From positions 48,526 to 112,525 of the forward strand of contig DASCMS010000060.1 of the NCBI GenBank assembly GCA_036011085.1: DNA of 64,000 nt, written 5' to 3'. The DNA is from UBA8231 sp036011085 (GTDB lineage Bacteria > Latescibacterota > UBA2968 > UBA8231). Of this stretch, positions 30,369 to 38,286 are shown piece by piece. The notes below the pieces were generated by a model, which searched no databases, was not told where the DNA came from, and saw nothing but the letters and a program-made list of their open reading frames with translations. Each line of letters begins with the position of its first letter. Within the stretch, counting starts at the first letter, position 1. The position numbers were made by a program, and so were the translations under genes.

Positions 30369-32893
30369 GTCCCTGGGGCCGGGGGCTACTGGTCGCGGCG
30401 ACCGTCGCCGCAGTGGTCCTCAGAACCACAGGTTGGGATCGAGGCCTGTCCGATTTCGTACTGTCCGAGGCGGAGACACCGGGCAGGACGACCTCGTTCT
30501 ACCAGTTTCATCCCGACGAATCGACGCTGATCAGCGCCTCGCTGGCTCTCGACGATCCGACGCAACCGCCCCTGACGGCATACGGTACGCTGCCGATGTA
30601 CCTGGGCCGTGCCGTGCTGGAGACAGTTGCTGTCGTCACCGGCAACGAGTTGGCTCACACGACCGAAGGCGGACGGGGCCTGGCCGTCATATCGCTGCGC
30701 TTCGTATCGATGCTGCTGTCCCTGGCGACGCTGGTGGCGATGTGGCGGCTGGCGAACACCGTCTGGGGAGAAGCCACGGCCCTTGCCGCCGTTCTCCTGG
30801 TTGCGGCCACGCCTCTGGCGATCCAGCAGGCACACTTCTACACGGTGGACGGGCTCTTCGCACTGCTGGCGCTGATGTCCCTGGCCGCCGTGGTCCGTGC
30901 CGATGGCTGCCGCAGCTCATGGGCATACATGGTGGCCGGTCTGTTGATCGGAGCCACCGCCGCGACCCGTCTCAACGGCCTGTTGACCGCCCTCGTCCTG
31001 GCGGCCGCCCACTTCACGGCATCACCATTGCCTGGATGGCGCCGTGTGACGGGCGGCCTGCGCTCTCCTGGAATCTGGTACGCCGCACTGGCTACCGTGA
31101 TCACGGTGATCGTGCTGCAGCCACATCTAGTGCTCAATCCCGAATCGATGCTGCAATCCACGGGCACGGACGATTTCGCCTACTCGGTGGCCATCGCCCG
31201 GGGTGAGGTTCTGCGCCCATGGTCACTGGCCGATACGGACACGATCCCGTATCTGCATTTCTGGACTGCCCTGTGGCCTCGGGGGGGCGGCTGGCCGTTG
31301 ACGCTGATGTTGGCCGCAGGCTGGCTGTGGGCGGTGGTCCGCGGTGAACGGACCGATCGACTCATTGCCTTGTGGTGCGCGCTGTACTTCCTGACGATCG
31401 GCGGACTGCACACCAAACACGTGCGCTACCTGCTGCCCCTGCTGGCGCCCCTGGGGCTGTTGGCGGGCCACATGGTGATCGATCTGTGGGAACGGCGCTG
31501 GCGGTCACGCTGGGTCGTGGTTGGCGTCACTGCGGCTGTGTTGTACACGTGGACGTACGGCGCCGCCTTCGCGGGAATCTATCGCACGGAGGACGCCAGG
31601 ATCACGGCCGGTCGCTGGATTCACGAGCACGTTTCGCCGGGGGCGTCAGTCACCGTCGAGCGGGGCGGGTTCTCGATGCGCGGCAGCTTCAGTGCGTCGG
31701 TCTACCAGGAGCACGACCTCAACACCACGACCGTATTTGCCACGCGGGGATATCTGACATGTGGCGCCGCTGCCCGCTACATGGCCGGGCGGCTTGCAGA
31801 TGCCGACTGGATGGTGATCACGGACGTCAACCGGTATCGTCAGTTCACAGCCGCGCCGGATCTCTATCCGGTGCTCGCTTCCTTCTATACCGCCCTCCTC
31901 GACGGCGATCTCGGGCTTCAGCCGGTGCAGCGGTTCAAAGTCTATCCCCGGCTGGCCGGGTGGGCGTTTGACGACGACGATGCGGAACCGTCCTTCCTTG
32001 GTTTCGACCATCCCGCGGTACACGTACTGCGGCAGGGCGCAGATCATGATTCCGCGCTGAAGGCCTGGCGAGAACAGGCATCTGGGTTGTCTGGCTGTGA
32101 CGATGCCCGTTACCATGCCGGGGTGCAGGCCATGCAGGCGGAGGATCTGGAGGGTGCCGAGGCCGCCCTGGCCGACGCCGGGACTTCGGGCCCGGGCCTG
32201 GTTCATCTGCTGCGGGTGATGATCCACGAACGACGAGGCGACGCCGCGAGGTCTCGCATCGCGATGCAGTCATACTCAGCAGGTATCTACGACCGGTCTC
32301 TGTCCGCCGTCCTGTTGCCCTGGGCGACGGCGTCGAGCCTGATCGACTTGGGAATGCTGTCCGAGGCGGTTCGCATCCTGGAACTGGGTTGGGAGCGACG
32401 CTCCGGACTCAAAGCAGGCGATCTCGAGGTCATGTCGAAGTCCTACCTGCACGCCGGCCGGCAGCTGCGGGAGGAAGGCCGTCAGGACATGGAAGAGCGC
32501 GCCTACCTCATGGCGGCCGATCTCTGGGAATCGCCAATGACGCTGAATCGAGCCGCAAAGCTCGTGAGTGAGCGAGGGGCAGCAAAGCTGGCGCTGTCTC
32601 TCTGGGATCGGTCGCTCCGTCTGCACGACGAACAGGTCAACGTACACCGGGCCGCCGCCGTCGACGCGGAACGGTTCGGCCAGCACGACCGGGCCATACA
32701 TCACCTGGATCGTGTGGTGGGGCTGACTCTGACCGAGGGCGCGAGAGGCAATCTGGATACAGCCGTAGAGACCGCCCGCCATCTGCTGCGTCTTGGTGAA
32801 GGGGATCGGGCCGAGTCCTATCTCCGTGATATGGCGCACAGATCACCTGAGTGGGAGGACCGGCTACAGGCTGTCAGCAACGAGAGTCGTTGA
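30365..32893 (+). CDS. GT-C-like membrane protein with C-terminal TPRs (second pair, second member)
   Basis: 842 aa from GTG 30365 within GTGA. It is a clear paralog of the preceding gene: SDFVL, FYQFHPDESTLISASL, YGTLPMYLG, IQQAHFYTVDGLFALLAL, YRTEDARITAGRWIHEHV and FDDDDAEPSFLGFDHPAVHV all have counterparts. Helices occupy about residues 5-410. A soluble domain follows, then weakly conserved TPR-like helices to the end (SKSYLHAGRQLREEG, RAIHHLDRVVGL). The function is inferred as for its partner. The gene ends with 227 bp before the next CDS. Confidence 0.75.
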   Translation: MSPWGRGLLVAATVAAVVLRTTGWDRGLSDFVLSEAETPGRTTSFYQFHPDESTLISASLALDDPTQPPLTAYGTLPMYLGRAVLETVAVVTGNELAHTTEGGRGLAVISLRFVSMLLSLATLVAMWRLANTVWGEATALAAVLLVAATPLAIQQAHFYTVDGLFALLALMSLAAVVRADGCRSSWAYMVAGLLIGATAATRLNGLLTALVLAAAHFTASPLPGWRRVTGGLRSPGIWYAALATVITVIVLQPHLVLNPESMLQSTGTDDFAYSVAIARGEVLRPWSLADTDTIPYLHFWTALWPRGGGWPLTLMLAAGWLWAVVRGERTDRLIALWCALYFLTIGGLHTKHVRYLLPLLAPLGLLAGHMVIDLWERRWRSRWVVVGVTAAVLYTWTYGAAFAGIYRTEDARITAGRWIHEHVSPGASVTVERGGFSMRGSFSASVYQEHDLNTTTVFATRGYLTCGAAARYMAGRLADADWMVITDVNRYRQFTAAPDLYPVLASFYTALLDGDLGLQPVQRFKVYPRLAGWAFDDDDAEPSFLGFDHPAVHVLRQGADHDSALKAWREQASGLSGCDDARYHAGVQAMQAEDLEGAEAALADAGTSGPGLVHLLRVMIHERRGDAARSRIAMQSYSAGIYDRSLSAVLLPWATASSLIDLGMLSEAVRILELGWERRSGLKAGDLEVMSKSYLHAGRQLREEGRQDMEERAYLMAADLWESPMTLNRAAKLVSERGAAKLALSLWDRSLRLHDEQVNVHRAAAVDAERFGQHDRAIHHLDRVVGLTLTEGARGNLDTAVETARHLLRLGEGDRAESYLRDMAHRSPEWEDRLQAVSNESR

Positions 32894-32955
32894 ACGGCGC
32901 GAATCGTTACGGACACGCCTGGAGCAGAGCGACACAATCCCAGGGGTGACGGAGG

Positions 32956-32976
32956 CTTGACACTCCATAGTCGCCG
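32956..32976 (+). promoter_or_regulatory. TTGACA-containing motif shared with the surface-protein promoter
   Basis: This stretch, beginning CTTGACACTCCA, matches 19 of 21 bases of the -35 region of the promoter at 62674-62694. No good -10 lies 16-18 bp downstream (the nearest, TACAAC, is 22 bp away). It sits in the 227-bp gap before fucU. It could be a weak promoter or a regulator site common to both loci. Confidence 0.35.
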
Positions 32977-33120
32977 GGTCTGCTTACAACCGATGTTCGC
33001 CTTCACCCGACTCATGGCTGCGGCCGTGAACGCTCCTCCAGAACGCTCGCCGCGGCGGACATTGCTTGCCCTGGTAGAGTTGGTAGAACGAATGACGACC
33101 CGCAACGACTGGAGCCCGGT

Positions 33121-33555
33121 ATGCTGGTAGGAATCTCGCCGCTGTTGAGTCCGGAACTCCTGGCCACTCTGTGTCGCATGGGACATGGAGACGAGATCGT
33201 ACTCGCCGACGCCCATTTTCCGGGCGAGAGGATGGGGCGCCGCTGTCTGCGGGCCGACGGGTTGCCGGTGGCCGGACTGCTGGAGGCAATCCTGCCCCTG
33301 TTCTGCCTCGATACCTACGTGGAGGCGTCGGTCACGATGATGGCTGCCGTCGAGGGCGACACCGTCGATCCAGCTGTCGAGGCATCCTATCGGACCGTCA
33401 TCGATCGCCACTGGCCCGAAGCGGCGGCCATCGCCCGTCTGGAGCGTTTCGCATTCTACGATCGCGCTCGTGAGGCCTACGCCGTCGTCATGACGGGAGA
33501 CACGGCGAAGTACGGCAACGTGATTCTGACGAAGGGCGTAACTCCGGTGTCCTGA
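33121..33555 (+). CDS. fucU: RbsD/FucU family sugar mutarotase
   Basis: 144 aa from ATG 33121, with GGAG 7 bp upstream. It interconverts sugar anomers; FucU members act on L-fucose and RbsD members on pyranose/furanose ribose. Family residues are present: MGHGDEIVLADAHFP (catalytic His and Asp) and the C-terminal FYDRAREAYAVVMTGDTAKYGN, where Tyr and the GxxxxYGN turn line the site. The length is typical of FucU (about 140-150 aa). It is followed after 41 bp by an MBL-fold hydrolase with its own strong ribosome site. No fucose isomerase or kinase lies nearby, so the sugar remains uncertain. Confidence 0.87.
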   Translation: MLVGISPLLSPELLATLCRMGHGDEIVLADAHFPGERMGRRCLRADGLPVAGLLEAILPLFCLDTYVEASVTMMAAVEGDTVDPAVEASYRTVIDRHWPEAAAIARLERFAFYDRAREAYAVVMTGDTAKYGNVILTKGVTPVS

Positions 33556-33596
33556 GACAGGAAGCCCACCAACGATAGGAAGAAGGAGTAGCAGAC

Positions 33597-34394
33597 ATGG
33601 CATTGGAAGTAGGATTTATCGGCGTGGGGGGCACACGCGTCGGAGCGGGCGAGGAGGCCACGTGCTTTCTCGTGAACGGCAACATCCTCGTGGATGTCGG
33701 CTTCAACGTCGCCGCCAGCATGCAGACGCTGGAGGCGACGCCGGAGCAGATCGATCATGTCTTCTTCACCCACTGTCATCACGACCACGTTCTAGGTTTG
33801 CCGGGGTTGCTCTTCGCGCGCAATTGTCGTGCTGGCGACAGACCTGATGCCCCGCCGATCAGTCTGTACGGGCCGCAGGACCTGACGCCGGTTCACACGG
33901 CGTCCCTGGCAATGCTGCAGGCAGATCGTTTCCCGCAGGTGATTCCCGAGTGTCACGTGCGGCATGTCTATCCGGGAGAGAGCCTGGAGGTAGGCGACCT
34001 GCGGATCGATGTGGGTCGTGCGTTCCATCCGCTCGACGCTCGCTGCTATCGATTCACCGACACGATAACCCGGGGCAGTCTCGTCATCAGTGGCGACACG
34101 GCCTATCATGAGGGCCTTGTCGATTTTTCGCGAGACTGCGATGTGTTGATTCACGAGGCGGCGGGCAACCCGGAGTCCGAGAGCATGGACATGCGCTCCC
34201 TGCATTCGCGTCCCCAGGATGCGGCACGAGTGGCCATGGGTGCCTCGGTGAGCACCTTGGCTCTGGTTCACTATCCCGCGGCCCAGGGGGCGGCGGTACT
34301 GACGCAAGCCAAGCAGGTATTCCCGAACACAAGGCTGGCGCGCAAGGGGCAGCGTATGCAGATCCTTGGTCCTGGGCAGGCCGCCTGGCTCTAA
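33597..34394 (+). CDS. MBL-fold metallo-hydrolase (RNase Z-like)
   Basis: 265 aa; ATG 33597 follows AAGGAG. The zinc motif HCHHDH is at residues 59-64 (VFFTHCHHDHVLGLPG). Further ligands are the Asp in LVISGDTAYHEG and the late His in LALVHYP; DVLIHEA precedes the third histidine cluster region (MRSLHSRP). The pattern is closest to the RNase Z/arylsulfatase-like (AtsA) branch of the superfamily. The missing long exosite loop and the metabolic context argue for small-molecule hydrolysis rather than tRNA processing. It follows fucU by 41 bp and converges on the thioredoxin-TPR gene. Confidence 0.82.
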   Translation: MALEVGFIGVGGTRVGAGEEATCFLVNGNILVDVGFNVAASMQTLEATPEQIDHVFFTHCHHDHVLGLPGLLFARNCRAGDRPDAPPISLYGPQDLTPVHTASLAMLQADRFPQVIPECHVRHVYPGESLEVGDLRIDVGRAFHPLDARCYRFTDTITRGSLVISGDTAYHEGLVDFSRDCDVLIHEAAGNPESESMDMRSLHSRPQDAARVAMGASVSTLALVHYPAAQGAAVLTQAKQVFPNTRLARKGQRMQILGPGQAAWL

Positions 34395-34417
34395 GAAGAG
34401 CCGGCACCTGACACGAC

Positions 34418-35314
34418 TCAGTACAGCGTGCGGTACAATCTCTGTGGGTACTCGCCGACAGCGGGATGCTGACGACCCAGCAGGTGGAAGACGGAAACCA
34501 TGGCGTCCTTGGCGGCCCCCTCGCGAAACGTGCGGTCCGTCTCGACGATGGTGAACCATTCCCGCAGAGCCGTGTCGAAGTCGCCCTCGACGGCGGCACA
34601 GCAACCGACGAGGTAGCGGGCTTCGGAGTCGTCAGGACTCCCCTGCAACCGCGCCGCACAGGCCTGGGTACCCCCGGCTGATTCGCAGTGGCCGCGGAAC
34701 TCCAGGTGCGTGAGCAGAGCCTTGCCCTGCTCCCACTCTGAGCTGCCCTCCTCGATGCGGCCCACGAGCTCACGGATGGTTTCCTCATCGGCGTCCTGCA
34801 TCAGTCGCAACCGCGCCAGGCCCAGCAGGGCCGCCCCGTTCTCAGCATCCTCCCGCAGGGCTTCGTCGTAGAGCCTCTCCGCCGACTCCACGTCACCCAT
34901 CTCCAACTGTACACGTGCGGCGTCCACCAGATCGGCCATCTCTTCAGTTGCGCCTGGTGGGGCATCCGGCACATGCCGACGCAGCCGTTCCTCGAGCTGT
35001 TCGCGAGGCACAGCACCGGTAAACTCATCCACGAGCTGGCCGTCTTTCACCACCTTGACGGCAGGGATGCTCTGTACCCGGAAGGCCTGCGCCAGGTCCT
35101 GATTGGCATCGACATCGACCTTGGCCAGGACGATTCCCGGTCCCAGGGCGGTAACGACGTCCTCGAGGAGGGGTCCCAGCGTCTTGCAGGGCTCGCACCA
35201 CTCAGCCCAGAAGTCGACGACGATGACCCGTTCCTTGGATCCCTGAAGAACGATCTGCTCGAAGTTGGTGGAATCGACCTCGATGACACTGGCGCCCGGC
35301 GGCGTGACTTCCAT
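34418..35314 (-). CDS. thioredoxin-TPR co-chaperone (CnoX/YbbN-like)
   Basis: 298 aa from ATG 35314, with AGGA upstream; the longer frame to 35422 runs into the next gene. An N-terminal thioredoxin fold (residues 10-115) has WCEPC at Cys40/Cys43, where most thioredoxins have WCGPC, and the cis-Pro in SIPAVKVVKDG. A TPR half follows (about 125-290, ADLVDAARVQLEMGDVESAERLYDEAL). YbbN/CnoX proteins of this design bind unfolded proteins and hand them to GroEL and DnaK, especially after oxidative stress. The retained CxxC implies some redox activity. It converges on the MBL gene. Confidence 0.88.
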   Translation of the reverse strand: MEVTPPGASVIEVDSTNFEQIVLQGSKERVIVVDFWAEWCEPCKTLGPLLEDVVTALGPGIVLAKVDVDANQDLAQAFRVQSIPAVKVVKDGQLVDEFTGAVPREQLEERLRRHVPDAPPGATEEMADLVDAARVQLEMGDVESAERLYDEALREDAENGAALLGLARLRLMQDADEETIRELVGRIEEGSSEWEQGKALLTHLEFRGHCESAGGTQACAARLQGSPDDSEARYLVGCCAAVEGDFDTALREWFTIVETDRTFREGAAKDAMVSVFHLLGRQHPAVGEYPQRLYRTLY

Positions 35315-35357
35315 CTGGATTGTCCTGGTCTTCTGTTGTGAGGAGGATGTGGAGGCG

Positions 35358-36407
35358 TTATCGGCAGCGACCACGTCCAGCGACAGGCCACTCGTCGACG
35401 ACTTCGCCGCCGCGCAGGACATGGAGCCGGTCGTGCAGGTTCGTCGTCATGCCCCCGTGCAGCGGAATCCATGAGAGGATCTGACCGACCGAAAATGTAC
35501 GGTCGGAGCTGGCTATGTCCACGTGTCCGTGCTCCACCGACATTCCCTTGATATGAATCTCCGGTCTCTCGAGGCAGTAGCCATATGGGGTTGGGGGATA
35601 GCTCGTGAACGCCTTCTGGCCGGCGTCGATGATACACTGCCCCGGCACCGAGGTAGACACCACCGTGGTGACGAGTCGCAGGGGACAGCGTCCGGGATCA
35701 AGATCCTCTCGTTTGCCGACTCGGGTCATGCCTTCCCAGGCATAGGAACCGATGCGGGTCTCGGTACAGCCCAGGGCCTTGCTGATTCTCTCACTGCCCG
35801 TGCCACCGCCACTGACGGTCTCGGGTGGCAGACCAGCGCCGCTGAGCAGTTCACGCACCTCGTCCAGCATCGGTCCGATGGACTCCCGACTGGGATAGGT
35901 CATGACACCACCGAAGGATGTTCCGGGCAGTCTGTCGATCAACTGCGCCAGTTCCAGCGTTTGCTGTGGCGACTGCGTGCCGCAGCGATGGCTCCCGGTA
36001 TCCATCTCGACCAGCAGACGTACCTGACATCCGGCACCGGACATCGCCGCCGAGATCCCCTCGATGGTGACCGCCGAGTCGGCGGCCAGCGTGAGCTTCG
36101 TGTCTTGTGACTGCGCCAGGGCGACCATCCGTTCCAGCTTGCGCCGACCGACGATGTTGTAGGGGACGAGGATGTCCCGGATTCCAGCGGCGGCCATGGC
36201 CTCGCCCTCACCCAGCTTCTGGCAGACGATGCCGACAGCGCCGGCCTCGATCTGGCGACGGGCGATGGCCGGCGTCTTGTGTGTCTTGGTGTGCACGCGC
36301 AGGTCGATCTGCAGTTCGTCGCAGGCGCTCTGCAACCGGCTGATGTTGCCGTCGAGAATATCGATGTCGACGCACAGGGCCGGGGTGTCGAGCTCGGTGT
36401 AATTCAC
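35358..36407 (-). CDS. fold-III PLP enzyme (D-threonine aldolase/DSD1-like)
   Basis: 349 aa from GTG 36407, overlapping the upstream glycosyltransferase stop as GTGA. An alanine-racemase-like barrel begins LDTPALCVDIDILDGNISRL. The PLP lysine is in LRVHTKTHKTP. The phosphate-binding SGGGTGS is at about residue 215, and the C-terminal DSD1-type domain has HIKGMSVEHGHVDI. Related D-threonine aldolases and D-serine dehydratases bind a divalent metal through a late His-x-Cys or His-x-Asp; here the position reads PLHGGMTTNLHD, so the second ligand is Gly. Substrate and metal use are therefore uncertain. Confidence 0.82.
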   Translation of the reverse strand: MNYTELDTPALCVDIDILDGNISRLQSACDELQIDLRVHTKTHKTPAIARRQIEAGAVGIVCQKLGEGEAMAAAGIRDILVPYNIVGRRKLERMVALAQSQDTKLTLAADSAVTIEGISAAMSGAGCQVRLLVEMDTGSHRCGTQSPQQTLELAQLIDRLPGTSFGGVMTYPSRESIGPMLDEVRELLSGAGLPPETVSGGGTGSERISKALGCTETRIGSYAWEGMTRVGKREDLDPGRCPLRLVTTVVSTSVPGQCIIDAGQKAFTSYPPTPYGYCLERPEIHIKGMSVEHGHVDIASSDRTFSVGQILSWIPLHGGMTTNLHDRLHVLRGGEVVDEWPVAGRGRCR

Positions 36408-37546
36408 GGGCGGTATAACTCCTGGAAGAGTTCGGCGTAGCGCGACGCTGTCGTGTCCCAACCGTACTCGCGGCGGCAGTACTCCCGGGCGAGCCGCCCG
36501 GCCTTCTTCCGTTCGTCGGGCGCCAGTTCGTAGAAGGCGTGAATCCGATCGACAAACCCATGGTAGTCACCGGAGGACAGCAGCCAACCACCCTCGCGTA
36601 CCGCCTCCACCAGGGCGTCGACGGCGAAGGCGACGACCGGAGTGCCAAGGTACATCGCTTCGAGAGGGGCGATGCCATACCCCTCGACGTCACCCGCCGT
36701 CGGTACGTTCGGCATGAGAAAGAGATCGCTGTGCCGGCGCAGCATGGAGCTGGTGTCGTCGTCGAGGATGCCGAGGAGGATCACCTGATCGGGGTTGGCC
36801 AGTGCCGACCTGGCCGCGCCTACCCTGTCGGCATCGGGGCCGCCGCCGACCACGAGCAGTCGGATGCTCTCGTCTAGTAGAGGCACCCCGTGCTCGATGA
36901 AAGCGGCCATCCCCTTGCGGGGGACCTGCCGGCCCAGGTTCAGCACCACCCGATCGTGACCGAAGCGGATGCCATGCTCGGCCTCAAAGGCGAGTCGTAG
37001 CTCTTCGTCGCGTTCCGGACTGAGTTCCTCCGGCTCGGCCCCCAGGTAGATGAGCCGCATACGATCCCGGGGGATCCCCCAGTCGCGCTCGGCGATGTCG
37101 ATCGAGTTGTCACTGATCACGGCGATGCCGTCGCAGGCGAGGGTCCCGGTCCGCATCAGGGACTGTGCCAGGCGGTTGCCGAAGGTCATCTCCAGACCGT
37201 AGAGGCTGCAACAGAAACGGGCCCGCCCGCGCAGGGGTGCCAGCACCGACGCCAGGGAGGCGGTGACGCCGTCGGAGAAATAGACCACGTCGACCCGACG
37301 CAGAGCCAGTTCCAATGCCGCGCGCAGAAACGCCCACGGCATGAACCAGGCCAGATGCAGGACGGACCCGCGCACCAGAGCCACGAGGGTTACCGGCATG
37401 CGCTCGTTCAGATAGGTGAACAGCTTGTAAGCGTGGGTTTGGGCACCGCCTCTTGTGGGCGGATAGCGCCGTGCCAGGAACAACACCCGCAAGGCTGTCT
37501 CTGTCCCAGGATCTGACTTTGCGTCTACTGCAGAGGATGTATTCAT
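36404..37546 (-). CDS. glycosyltransferase family 4
   Basis: 380 aa from ATG 37546. The start is chosen because ALRVLFLARRYPPTRGGAQTHAYKL is a classic GT4 N-terminus; no obvious ribosome site precedes it. The donor half has VVLNLGRQVPRKGMAAFIEHG, LLVVGGGPDADRV, and the E-x7-E motif in EGYGIAPLEAMYLGTPVV. It is predicted to transfer a sugar from a nucleotide donor to a glycan or lipid in the cytoplasm. A membrane-hugging hydrophobic segment (HLAWFMPWAFLRAALELAL, about residues 75-95) suggests peripheral attachment. It is divergent from AhpC across 78 bp. Confidence 0.87.
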   Translation of the reverse strand: MNTSSAVDAKSDPGTETALRVLFLARRYPPTRGGAQTHAYKLFTYLNERMPVTLVALVRGSVLHLAWFMPWAFLRAALELALRRVDVVYFSDGVTASLASVLAPLRGRARFCCSLYGLEMTFGNRLAQSLMRTGTLACDGIAVISDNSIDIAERDWGIPRDRMRLIYLGAEPEELSPERDEELRLAFEAEHGIRFGHDRVVLNLGRQVPRKGMAAFIEHGVPLLDESIRLLVVGGGPDADRVGAARSALANPDQVILLGILDDDTSSMLRRHSDLFLMPNVPTAGDVEGYGIAPLEAMYLGTPVVAFAVDALVEAVREGGWLLSSGDYHGFVDRIHAFYELAPDERKKAGRLAREYCRREYGWDTTASRYAELFQELYRP

Positions 37547-37624
37547 TACACCACTGTCAGAGAGAGAACGAGCGGCTCCAGAGGGCCGTTCATACCAGAA
37601 AAACGACCACCCAAGGAGGGCAGC

Positions 37625-38188
37625 ATGGCAAGAATCGGGGCGGAAATCCCTGATTTTGAACTGGAAGCGTACCACGAGGGTGAAGTCAAGAACATCAAAC
37701 TCAGCGACTATCGGGGCAAATGGCTGTGTCTGGTATTCTACCCCGCTGATTTCACCTTCGTCTGTCCTACGGAACTCGAAGATGCCGCCAAACTGTATCC
37801 TGAGTTCCAGAAGGTCAACGCCGAGATTCTCAGTGTCAGCACGGACACCGCCTTCGTCCACAAAGCCTGGCACGATACCTCAGAGGCCATCGGCAAGGTC
37901 AACTATCCCATGGTGGCAGATCCCACGGGTAAGTTGTGCCGCGCCTTCGGTACGTACATCGAGGATGCCGGCCTCGCCCTGCGGGGTAGCTTCGTCATCG
38001 ATCCGGACGGCGTCCTGCGCACCATCGAGATCCACGATCTGCCCATCGGGCGTAGCGCCAAGGAGTTGCTGCGCAAGCTGACGGCCGCTCAGTTCGTCGC
38101 TGAACACGGCGATCAGGTCTGTCCCGCCAACTGGGAACCAGGCGCCGACACCCTGACGCCTGGCCTTGATCTCGTGGGCAAGATCTGA
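37625..38188 (+). CDS. ahpC: peroxiredoxin AhpC
   Basis: 187 aa from ATG 37625 with a strong AAGGAGG ribosome site. The peroxidatic cysteine is Cys47 in PADFTFVCPTE, and the resolving cysteine lies in GDQVCPANWEPG near the C-terminus, so this is a typical 2-Cys Prx1/AhpC enzyme. It reduces hydrogen peroxide and organic hydroperoxides in the cytoplasm. No ahpF is adjacent, so thioredoxin or another reductase must recycle it. A GC-rich inverted repeat (38221-38258) follows the stop, which supports a monocistronic unit. Confidence 0.96.
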   Translation: MARIGAEIPDFELEAYHEGEVKNIKLSDYRGKWLCLVFYPADFTFVCPTELEDAAKLYPEFQKVNAEILSVSTDTAFVHKAWHDTSEAIGKVNYPMVADPTGKLCRAFGTYIEDAGLALRGSFVIDPDGVLRTIEIHDLPIGRSAKELLRKLTAAQFVAEHGDQVCPANWEPGADTLTPGLDLVGKI

Positions 38189-38220
38189 CGGACCCGCACG
38201 CCCGCACGCATCATCATCCC

Positions 38221-38258
38221 GGGGGTCGCTGAGTGAGTCTCTTCACTTGACGACCCCC
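38221..38258 (+). terminator. GC-rich hairpin downstream of ahpC
   Basis: GGGGGTCG at 38221-38228 pairs perfectly with CGACCCCC at 38251-38258, with partial pairing inside (GAGTGA with TCACTT). There is no T-run after it, so intrinsic termination would be weak. It lies 32 bp past the ahpC stop and 28 bp before the start of the M81 gene, so it could instead shape the leader of that gene. Confidence 0.4.
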
Positions 38259-38286
38259 GCTGCCGTTGCCTTCAAGAGAGGCGAGT

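Noticed and set aside
32818..33603. 261-aa minus-strand frame across the fucU region
   Set aside because: Fully antisense to fucU and the intergenic gap; no domain.
37561..37600. inverted repeat GAACG...CGTTC upstream of ahpC
   Set aside because: Only 5-bp arms with a 16-bp gap; likely chance in GC-rich DNA.
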